DNA of 64,000 nucleotides from Aphrocallistes beatrix (lineage: Eukaryota > Porifera > Hexactinellida > Sceptrulophora > Aphrocallistidae). The notes under the pieces were generated by a model. The model worked only from the letters and a program-made list of their open reading frames with translations. It did no database searches and had not been told where the DNA came from. The stretch covers positions 1,550,001-1,614,000 of the forward strand of contig OY725505.1 of NCBI GenBank assembly GCA_963281255.1. The letters run 5' to 3'. The position numbers and the translations under genes are program-made. This document shows positions 46,312-55,684 of this stretch, in pieces (position 1 is the stretch's first letter; each line of letters opens with the position of its first letter).

Positions 46312-47145
46312 AAGAATTGGCAAGTCGTAGAGATATGAAAATTAACATATAGGTGCCAAATGATATGACAATTGTTAAGTTCTAAGATCTAAGCGAAATT
46401 TTCACACCTCTACAAATTAATGGAAAACAATTTTTCAAACCTTTTATATGCAACATTAAAGACTACAGTATCACAATAGAATTCATTGTATGACATTAAA
46501 ATAGATTGTCAATAGTTATTAATACTTCGAAGCCACAACTTATGTTTGATATCTTTAATGTATTATAGTGTATAGCAATAACAAAAATTATTTGCATATT
46601 TTCATACCATTTAACGAATTTTGAAAAATATGCTAGAGACTAGCTTCCAACGGGTGACATGGGGGTTTTAGGGTTGTAGATTTCAAATATCATATTTTCA
46701 GGTCTATATGACAAATTGTTTGTTTACTTTTGTTTACAATAGATACATAAAGTAAAATAATCTCAAAAATATGCTAGACACTTGCTTTCAACGGGTGACA
46801 TGGGGTTTCCAGGGGTGTGAATTTCGAATTTCATTTTTCGAGTAAATTTGATAATAATTTGTTTACATTTGTTTACATTAGATACATAAAGTAAACAAAT
46901 TACACAAATAGGCTAGAGGCTGGCTTCTAAAGGTTAACATGGGGTTTTCATGGGTGTATATTTAGAATATAATATTTTTGGCTCCATATGAAAAATTATT
47001 CGTTAACTTTTGTTTACCATATTTATATAAAGTAAAATAATTTCCAAAATAGTTTAGATTGAATAACTCCAGACGCTCGCTGGGCGACTTTGCCGACACT
47101 TTGTTTCCGCAGGCCGCGTTCCGCAAGCAAGCGAAGTGCGCTGGT
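46312..47145 (+). mobile_element. Hairpin-ended repeat, second core type
   Basis: It begins GAATTGATTGAAGAATTGGC like the main family and ends with the same GC block (GACACTTTGTTTCCGC, then GCAAGCAAGCGAAGTGCGCT). Between them is unrelated sequence, including three tandem units of about 140 bases at 46629-47050. Each unit starts ATGCTAGAGACTAGCTTCCA or a variant and includes ACATGGGGTTTTC and GTTTACTTTTGTTTACAATA. Confidence 0.7.
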
Positions 47146-47317
47146 ATCTCTAAATTTCCGATACTCATCTGCATTAGTACGAATAAGATGATGTTTTCTT
47201 CTATTTAGCTCACATTTAAAGAGGTATGAATATACTTTAAAGCTTATATTCCGATCTGTCCAATGTTTAGATCTAGATTGAATGTCCTACTCCAATAATA
47301 CCTCACTGTAAAATAAC

Positions 47318-48098
47318 CAAGGATGCGGTAATAGCCGAATGGATTAATACATGATTAGCTTAAAATCGTTAACCTTGTTCGATAGGCATTAAGAATGTAT
47401 TGCCAGCATATATAAACATGGTTTCAAAATACATATATCAGTTGTCAAAATTTGACTAGTCATCACATCATTGCGCAACAGGTCATTTTATTTGCCATTT
47501 TGGCAATTTTCTAAGCTGTTTTAAGCCTACTTCTAAATGTTATTAAGGTAGAATTTTTGTGTAGAACTAAGATTAGTACTAGTTGATTTGAAAAATTTTC
47601 CTACGTTGCTATGGTAAAGTATTTTGATCAGTTTGAGCCATACCCTGCAAACTGTAAGAACTAGATGTATTATCACCTAATAGGAATTATTCCATTGCCT
47701 ATCAAACACGATCAAATTTGAAGATCTAGTTACTACAGTTTGCACGAAATGGCCCCAACTGACCAAAATGTTTCACCATAGCAACGCGGGAATCTGGAAC
47801 GCGACAACATTCCATTGAAAAATTCCAAATTTTTCAAATCAACTCGTACTAATCTTGGTTCTACACAAAAATTACACCTTAATTAATTAATACCATTTAG
47901 AAATAGGGTTAAAACAGCTTAGAAAATCACGAAAATTGTCCTTAGAATGACCTGTTGCGCAATGATGTGGTGACTAATCGCATTTTCCAACGGATATATG
48001 TTTGATTCCATGTTTATATATGCTGGTAATACATTTTAATGCTTATTCTGCATGGTTAACGATTTTAGTCTAATCGTGTATTAATTTATTCGGTTACT
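47318..48098. mobile_element. Foldback element with about 300-bp arms
   Basis: The left arm (GGTAATAGCCGAATGGATTA through GTACTAGTTGATTTGAAAAA) pairs with the right arm up to CGTGTATTAATTTATTCGGT. About 160 bases lie between. Right-arm sequence (TTCATCCCTAGTCCAT) resumes after the Tc1-like element, so that element inserted into it. Single arms occur at 2550 and about 28380-28560. Confidence 0.6.
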
Positions 48099-48099
48099 A

Positions 48100-49444
48100 C
48101 AGGGTGTAACAAAAGTCTTGGCCGGTTACGATTCTTATTAGTATTCAGTATTTACAAGTAACTATAGCATCCAGTATAACTACTACACCATAGTTAGTTA
48201 CCATATATGTAAGTTATTTATACTGTAGGCATATTGTCTGTTTATCACACTTCTTTGCGATTTTACCTCATTTTTCTTAACATCACTTTTACTTACAAAA
48301 TGAATGTCGGCGATCATGGGATTGAACTCCGTTCTAAAGCAATTGGAATGGTTGAAGGAGGCCTGACGCAAAAACAAACTGCTGATAGGCTTGGGATTGG
48401 AGAACGATCAGTAAGGAGATGGTGGAGCTTTCATAAATCTGGAGAAACTATGGCAACTAAGCCTCGTTCTGGGCGGCCAAAAATCTTGAACCGGGTTTCC
48501 CGGATTGTGATCAAGAAATCCTTGGGGAAGAGAAGGCAGTCAACCAGAAAATTGGCGAAAAGATTAACTATCAAAGGCAACCCCATCTCTCACATGACAG
48601 TCCAATGTCATCTAACCCAAAATCTTGATGCCAGAGCTTATAAACGCCCAAAATGGCCAAGAATAATTGATCGTATCCGAGAAAATCGTCTGGCATTCCC
48701 TCGAAATCATGAGGATTGGTCTTCTGATGACTGGAAAAGGGTGTTCTGGTCTGATGAATCTCCCTTTGAGTTATTCCATTCGCCAAACCCGCAGAATGAC
48801 AGATTCTGGGCCATTGGATCTCAGAATATTGAGCCCGTGTATCAGGTGAAATTTCCGGCGAAAGTTATGGTCTGGGGAATGATGTCGCATCGGGCTCTGT
48901 CGCAGCTGCATATTGTACCTCAAAAACAGACTATAAATGGAGCTTACTACAGAGATAATATTTTGGCGAAAACCTGTTTAGATGCCATCAAGCGGACTAA
49001 AAAAAATGGGCCAGTTACTGAGAGGAAAATGTTGGTAAACATGTCCGATTTCATTTTCATGCAGGATGGCGCTACCGCCCATACAGCCAAAGCCTCTCAG
49101 GAATGGTGTTCAACAAGGTTCCCTCGGTTTTGGAGGAAAGTAGAGTGGCCAGCGAACTCACCTGACCTGAATCCGATTGAAAATCTCTGGGGAATTTTGT
49201 CTGAACGACTGGATTAAATGGGTCAGGTTTTGAGGCTTGATAATCTAATTTATAACCTCAAAAAAGCATGGACTGAGATCCAACTAAGCCTGCTTGAAAA
49301 CTTAGTCAACAGTATGCCTAGTAGGATGAAATTAGTGATACAAAATAGTGGAGAATATATTGGTAAATAATTATAGACAGTACACACTGATTGAGTTATT
49401 GAAATATACCATAATACAACCGGCCAAGACTTTGTTACACCCTG
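48100..49444 (+). mobile_element. Tc1-like DNA transposon, 1345 bp, TA-flanked
   Basis: The inverted repeats CAGGGTGTAACAAAAGTCTT and the complement CAGGGTGTAACAAAGTCTTG, both continuing to GGCCGGTT, differ by one base indel. TA flanks are at 48098-48099 and 49445-49446. The element is structurally complete and encodes one transposase frame with a single stop. Confidence 0.92.
48300..49370 (+). pseudogene. Tc1-family (DD37E) transposase with one nonsense codon
   Basis: The ATG at 48300 opens MNVGDHGIELRSKAIGMVEG, a helix-turn-helix (QKQTADRLGIGERSVRRWW), a GRPK linker and a second helix pair. Catalytic residues are visible: VFWSDESPFELF (first Asp), FIFMQDGATAHTA (second Asp) and SPDLNPIENLWG (Glu), with 37 residues between second Asp and Glu, hence DD37E rather than the common DD34E. 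A TAA at 49215-49217 cuts off the last 51 codons, which remain open in the same frame (MGQVLRLDNLIYNLKKAW...) to a TAA at 49368-49370. All catalytic residues precede the stop. It is a young copy, probably only recently disabled. Confidence 0.9.
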
Positions 49445-49494
49445 TACTTCATCCCTAGTCCATAATTTTCAGTCTACCGTGAGGCATTATTAGA

Positions 49495-49755
49495 GTAGGC
49501 TATGAATATATTAATATATCACTCTCATTAAATACTATGACTCATCACTCTGTTATGGCGTAATTATTATGCTTCAAAAATTGAAAAATATATTTATTTT
49601 GTGATTTTTGCAGTGATATCGATAATAACATTATGACAGACATATCTAAATATGTCATCTTATAATTAAGCAATTTGCCCATGACACCTAAAGGGCGCCT
49701 CCGGCGGACCCAAACTGCCCGACATCCGCGTACCGCAAGCAAGCTAAGCACGCTT
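49495..49755 (+). mobile_element. Hairpin-ended repeat, 3' half
   Basis: A forward fragment runs from the ATGACTCATCACTCTGTTAT block to the GC block and GCTAAGCACGCTTG. It lies about 145 bases before the exon at 49901. Confidence 0.7.
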
Positions 49756-49900
49756 GTATCTATAAATTATTGATTCTGTTATATATTATGTTATCTCCAT
49801 TGAAATTGTAAACTGATATTTGTCTGAAGACCTTACATGTAAAATTCAATTTTGTATCGAGTTAATGTATTATGTTTATTTTATTTGAAATATTATTCAG

Positions 49901-50251
49901 GAGGACGTTGATTCAGAAATTCTGCTTTTGTCGAGAGATCTTCTCCCGATTATTGCAACCACTTTAACCTCTGAAATCAACAAAGATGAACCTAAAATCT
50001 TTAGTCACCTAATTAGTGGCTTTATTGGCTTACTTGATTGCATTAATGAGACTCAATTCAGTACATTTATGTCCCCCGAAAACTTTCCAAATGCTGTAGA
50101 TCTTGAATTGTTTTTGTCAAAAATGTTCGAAGTTATATTATATTTAATTGATCTCGAAATTTATCCAGATGATTGGATGATTGTTAAATTAAGGAAAGAT
50201 TTTATCATTTCAAGAACGATAATATCAATTTCCGATGCTTTGGATCTTGAG
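49901..50251 (+). CDS. DOCK: DOCK-family exchange factor, exon g (last recognised)
   Basis: The acceptor TTATTCAG|GA is followed by EDVDSEILLLSRDLLPIIAT, PKIFSHLISGFIGLLDCINE and MFEVILYLIDLEIYPDDWMI. The last matches the conserved DOCK run F-x-x-x-x-x-x-L-I-x-x-x-V-Y-P-x-D-W, just before the region linking to DHR-2. A plausible donor GAG|gtaaca lies at 50251, phase 0. The frame also continues for 21 codons (VTLFRSIKEFCTFIQTLIN) to TAA at 50315-50317. Those codons vaguely resemble the next family helix (E-x-x-L-W-x-x-x-F-x-L-A-V), and an AATAAA occurs about 450 bases later. So either the gene continues beyond, or this allele or isoform ends without its GEF domain. Confidence 0.85.
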
Positions 50252-50319
50252 GTAACACTATTTAGATCAATTAAGGAATTTTGTACTTTTATACAAACAT
50301 TGATAAACTATACTTAAAT

Positions 50320-51030
50320 TACCTTATATTTTGTATAATTTTTCTATTTTCATTGTCGTATTTCAAATTGTAGTTATACTAATTGAATGATGTTCTATAT
50401 TTTGGTATTATAGCTACTACTATGTCGTATTATTTCAAACAACATTGGATAGTATACATTTGCATTATACTTGTAGCATGCTTAATCTTGTAGACTAGTA
50501 ATAAGTACCTTGGTGTTATATTCTTCATTTCTGATTGAACAAAATCCCGATTCAGAGTTTTGATGTTATACTTAAGTCCCCATGATGTAGCTTTGGCATC
50601 AACACAATTTTAGAATGATCATTAATCCTGAACACAATCCATTAAAATAGATGTATCCATAATATGTATTAAGTATACATCGTAAACTGCTTAATAAGAA
50701 ATTTGCGAGTTGCTTGAACATTAAAAGGTGATTCTAATTCATATCTTTGACTTGCTGGAATTTACCACTTTTGAAATAAAATTTTTATTGAACTTTTTTT
50801 TGTGTTTAACAGCAATTGAATGCTGACTTGGGTGCATTATATGTATACAGAAACAAGACAAATGCGGATGCGATTATGCGCCCCTCGTCAAAAATATTTA
50901 TAATACTTATTCTATTAACATTCGATTATGGAGTCTATTATCACATTAAAATAATAATATTAGTGCGAATCATTTATTAATTTATTCTTTTCTGACTCCT
51001 AATTATAATGTATAGAATTCAATTTATCCT
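50320..51030. other. Sequence downstream of the last DOCK exon
   Basis: AT-rich, no recognised element. A candidate AATAAA polyadenylation signal lies at about 50776. It could be a 3' UTR or intron. Confidence 0.4.
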
Positions 51031-51031
51031 T

Positions 51032-51255
51032 ATCCTCACTATTAAAACTCGATAAATGTTTATGTATACATATACGTATATATATGAAATTGAAAAAAAA
51101 AAAGTGCTGATTTTTGGAACGATATCGATTATAGCAGTAAGACAGACGCATTTAGAGATGTTATCTACCTTATAATTAATTCAATGTGAGCCTAGACGCC
51201 CAAAGGGCGCCTCCGGCGGACACAAATTATTCACCAGTCCCCCAGCTCAAGCAAG
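51032..51255 (+). mobile_element. Internally deleted hairpin-ended repeat
   Basis: The 5' module (CCTCACTATTAAAACTCGAT) and microsatellite are joined to the 3' fifth of the core (ACGATATCGATTATAGCAGT) and a decayed GC block. It has the same deletion type as 12168-12376. Confidence 0.7.
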
Positions 51256-51974
51256 TGATATATTTCAAAATTGCAAGCCCTTTGAACTTGTTTATTTTCA
51301 ACTGATACTCACAATCTCGTTTGATGCTCCATTTGAACTAGTTTTAGTTCCGATCTCGTTCAAAACATTTTTAGAATTTTCAGGCCAATTGTAGTAGGTT
51401 TGTAGTTATATCGATTTTACTATTCGTATCTCTTCTTCAATTTATTCATGCAAATAAGAAAATAAATGCTATAAGCGTATTTCTTGTCACGATGTCATGT
51501 AGAACTCAATTGTCTGCAACAAACTCAAACTGTGTGTAAATATGCATCTGCACCCGGGCCGTACCCGTATTCGCTTCAAGATCTTAAGATCGAACTGAAA
51601 AATAATATTAAAGTTAATATAATTAGAATATAGCATTATACTAATCAAATACAAAGCTTAGCAAGATATCAGTAATGGTAAGTAGTTCTTTAGTTTTATA
51701 TATGTCATCCATAATTATTATATTACATTAGTAAAAATCAAAAGAAGACAAGAAATCTTTCTGGCAACCAACACATATTTTGAATGTGATTAAGAATGTA
51801 CAATGCAAAAGTATACTATAAAATACCATCGCGGTCTTACTTGTACTCCGATTAAATGTACTCGTTTAATTTGGTTTACTCGTATAATGAAAAAAATTTC
51901 ATTTGTTATTACTAATATACTCTTTCATCGGCTTATCTAATTACAGGAATGATCCTTTGTTTTAACGAAAGAAT

Positions 51975-52030
51975 CTGAAGAATCTCTCTCTCTCTCTCTG
52001 AGAGAGAGAGAGAGAGAGAGAGTCTTCAGA
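51975..52030. repeat. CT/AG microsatellite hairpin
   Basis: CTGAAGAATCTCTC... faces ...GAGAGTCTTCAG, a self-complementary (CT)n(AG)n stretch with unique complementary ends. It abuts the CXC foldback at 52040. Confidence 0.75.
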
Positions 52031-52039
52031 GATCGTATA

Positions 52040-52831
52040 GTCAGCTCAATATCATACATGACCCAAAAAATTGCAAGAAATTGGTTTATTTATATTTTAA
52101 TCAAAAAATATTGGGTCCCCCCTAGTAACAACCCGGAATGCAAAAATTCCGATCTCCAAATTTATTGTTAACACATTTCGATTTCATCTTCGGTTTCATC
52201 ATCCGATGCAATCCCTTCTCTCATATTGCCACAGTTGTCATCTTGGCATCGTCCGCATGCTTGGGAACAGTTGAGTCCTTGTTTTCTGCAGCTACATCTG
52301 AAGGGATGAAACAAAAATTTATGTGTATGTTTGCCCTTAAAAATACATGAATACTACCATTTGCAAACCTAATATTTTAAAACTAACGTTTAGACTATTT
52401 ATATGAAGAAATTCGTACTCAGCAAGCATACCCGAGAAAAACAAGGGGTCACTCGATATTGTTTACACCCAATTTGGAGATCGGAATTTTTGCATTCCGA
52501 GTTGTTACTTGTATTAGGGTGGGTCCAAAATTTTTTGCTCAAAATATAGTCAATATATATATCAAATTGCCGGAAATTTGATGCTGAGCACGAATATGAT
52601 ATTAAAAAATGATTTGAAAACCTTCATTCGAAAGGTTAAACTCAGTTTTCAAAACCTGCAATTTTTATAGTCCGGGGTCATCGATGGAGTCGGCAAATCA
52701 CTTTTTGATATCCCGATTTCGGTAAACTTTTAGTATGTTACTCCTAAGACATGATACAACGGAAAAATTCAATAAAACAATTTCTTGCAATTTTTTTGGG
52801 TTGGACTATTTGCTTCCTATTTTGACCTGAC
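52040..52831. mobile_element. Short relative of the CXC foldback, 792 bp
   Basis: The ends are GTCAGCTCAATATC and the complement GTCAGGTCAAAATAGG, with TA at 52038-52039 and 52832-52833. The arms match 3915-5680. Between them (about 52195-52300, - strand) lies RCSCRKQGLNCSQACGRC plus QDDNCGN, the same Cys-rich block as in the first copy but with all cysteines kept. The rest of the ORF is deleted. Confidence 0.7.
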
Positions 52832-54949
52832 TAGTAGTAATCCTATGGATTTTAATATGATCTACAATTGGTACAGCGTTTCTGCTTCTTAACAATTGCA
52901 GATAAAGTACAACGGCTCTGTCGTCATGAACTCGATTACTACAAATAATCTGAAAAAGTCCGGATTCAAAAATATTGTAGAGCTGTTGCATGATATTTTG
53001 AGTTTTTTATATTGTCAGACCATGGATTGTCTATTACCGTGATATTCTGAGATTCTTAGAATATACAAGATTTAGTGATGAATTGTGCTATAGTCACTTG
53101 TGGTTGGGTTTAATGTTTTTGTTGTAGAAATTTGAGATCGCTTGGTGGTAGTATAATGCAATCTAAAATGTTTTCATTTAATATATGCACATAGTACGTA
53201 GTTATTTTAGTTTGTAAATACTGTTTAGGTGTCTTAAGAAATACTTACGTATAGCTGTCATTATGATCACCTTTATGCTCAGCCTTTTTACGTTCATATG
53301 TATCTTGTGACACAGATGTTGACTGAATTCCCCGTCATTAGGCTCAGTAAAAAAGGAATTGCATGAAAATTTGATGTTGACAACCAACAGTACGTATAAA
53401 GAAAAATACTAATGATTATTTTCCGTGTTTAGTTCGGTATAATATTACATAAATAATATTACGAATACTTTTTGTTTGTGTAGACTAGTACAATCCGACG
53501 ACTACCCCCTTTAACGAATTGATCTATGACCATAGGCGCCAAACGCGGGGGAGGGGGCTGGGGGGTTTCGAGCGATTCGAAGATGGCCCATAGACGCAAT
53601 AAAATTTTACCTAGAAATCCAAAATCGCCTATAGATTTCGAAAAGTTCGGCGCTCCTGTCTATGACAGTGTCTGGGTTGTCAGCAATCTTGCCCGTTACC
53701 TCCAGGTTTACATTGATCACTGATCACTTAGACGACTGTTGCCCATGGCTGCTCGCAACCAAGATTTATAACTATATTGGTATGGACATTTGATTGGTTT
53801 AGACGATCTGAGCTCCCCTAGAATATTGAATTTGAAATTCGGTCCTCCAGTGGTGGCCAGTTTGCGCCGCCGCTGACAGCAGTATGCACAAATCAGATAA
53901 TATTTATTTTAATGCTCTATATTCAGATATTTATTCAGTTTTATTCTTTATCACTTTAATTTATAACCCCATTTTGCTATATAAATATATAAACAAAATT
54001 TGATTTTATTATATTCACATTAGATAGACAAAATATTGGGTGTTATATGTGTACATACAAAACCTGTAAATGATGATGAGATTGTATAGATAAAAAAGTT
54101 CTGCATCATGTCAGGTTTTAATAATATCAAATTTAAAATGCTCAGAGTGTGCGATCGTGACAGAGTGGCTCATTTTTGGATGTTAGTATTAGTCCCGCTT
54201 GCCCAAAAAAAAGAGGGACTTTATTCACTTTTTGGAACATTTTGGCGGGACATGACGACCCAATAAAAATCCGAAAACTAATTTTCTCTACTTGATAATA
54301 AATAAATGTTATTTAGTGTTGTGTTTTGAAACCTCTCATTATCTCGCTCATAAGCAATTATTTTAACTTTGTTGGATTCCATTACACCAACAAATATGTT
54401 GGGTATGTAGAAGACAATTAATTCTGCGTGATATTGTCATTCTATTTCTTTTCGCAACAGTTGCGTATCAGCAAGTTTTCTGTGGTTACGATGCATTTAT
54501 GAAATACTTAACAGTTATGATGATTTATTTGTCCAAAGTAGTTACGATACGTATTACTTGTTATAATGAGATCAATTTGTAGACGATTTACGTAATGGAC
54601 TGTTACGATAACTACAATTTGCATCTTGGCCTTTTATGGAAACTTAGCTTAGCAGAAATTATATGTAAACTTGACTGGATTGCTTGGTTTTAATAAATTA
54701 AGTTTAAGAAATATTAGTGAATACCCCCTGACAATAATTATGATCATGTCGTGCTAATTTTATAGAGATATCCCTAATGAACATTTCATTTATCAAAAGT
54801 TTATTTCTGCTAGCTCTTTTCGTTTTAGAGTAATTGGAGCAATTGATCAACTCGATTTTCACAAACATACAAACGGACAGAAACTACTTTCCATTAGACA
54901 TCTATTGGGAGTTACTACGCTAAAATAAGCTAATTAGCATATTAAAATT

Positions 54950-55684
54950 TTATATGTCGATAACTTCTTTACTCTCATTAGAATCATCTACCATCGGAAT
55001 GGGGTTTGCGGAACCATTTTCACGGGGATCGTTGGATTCTGTGTCGCTGGATTCCACGTTGAGAATTTTTTCTGACTTTGCTCCATAAGAATGTGTAGGG
55101 CTGTTTATCATTGAAATGACTGGTTCATAATGCTGGCCATAGTTGGTGATGTAAATGTTCGCATTCGGATTGGTACTGCCTCTCAGTAAACTCCATCTCA
55201 CTTCACGAGTCAAAGTACCTTTTTGCCAATAGTCGTCATTTACAATGTAAATGTCTGCATCCAGGATAGCAGAAGCCGCCATTATTTCAACATCGCTACC
55301 CCAAATTCCTTCGCAATAAACTAGATTTTCATTAACGAAATATTCACAAGGAGTTGTCCGTTTCGATTTGAAATACCATCCTAGTCGAGTTGATCCCTCA
55401 CTTGCGATAAATCGAGCAATTATTGAGCGAATCTCTAAGTGGCTGTTCTGACTGCCAGTAATGATTTTTGAGAGGCAACGAAAAAGGCAATTGCCATCTC
55501 GCATAATGTTGTCCACTTCCCATGGTTGATAGTATTTAAGTGGCTGCCCAATGAGATTTCCCGGCTGTTTCATTACGGAATCAAAGGTTAGACCCAAAAT
55601 GGCACATTTTCTGCGCTGCCAATCTTCATTAATAATTTGAATTAGTGGGTCTGATGGACTCGGGTTAGGAATGTAAGATGAATG
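54950..55684 (-). CDS. OTU-family cysteine protease exon of the Ginger element
   Basis: This is the last exon of the Ginger gene, open throughout, after an acceptor CCTGACAG|CA at 55684. It encodes an ovarian-tumour (OTU) domain, a deubiquitinase-type fold. MRDGNCLFRCLSKIITGSQN contains the catalytic Cys within D-G-N-C-L-F-R, with the preceding Asp. A helix HLEIRSIIARFIASEG follows, then WGSDVEIMAASAILDADIYI, and ITNYGQHYEPV supplies the catalytic His. A Ser/Asp/Glu-rich tail ends at 54950. All expected catalytic residues are present, in contrast to the decayed integrase. Role in transposition is unknown; removal of ubiquitin-like tags from the transposase or host factors is a guess. Confidence 0.85.
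   Translation of the reverse strand, partial: HSSYIPNPSPSDPLIQIINEDWQRRKCAILGLTFDSVMKQPGNLIGQPLKYYQPWEVDNIMRDGNCLFRCLSKIITGSQNSHLEIRSIIARFIASEGSTRLGWYFKSKRTTPCEYFVNENLVYCEGIWGSDVEIMAASAILDADIYIVNDDYWQKGTLTREVRWSLLRGSTNPNANIYITNYGQHYEPVISMINSPTHSYGAKSEKILNVESSDTESNDPRENGSANPIPMVDDSNESKEVIDI

Noticed and set aside
48234..48299. Upstream extension of the Tc1-like transposase before 48300
   Set aside because: The frame there begins with a non-ATG codon; the first ATG at 48300 gives the usual N-terminal length.
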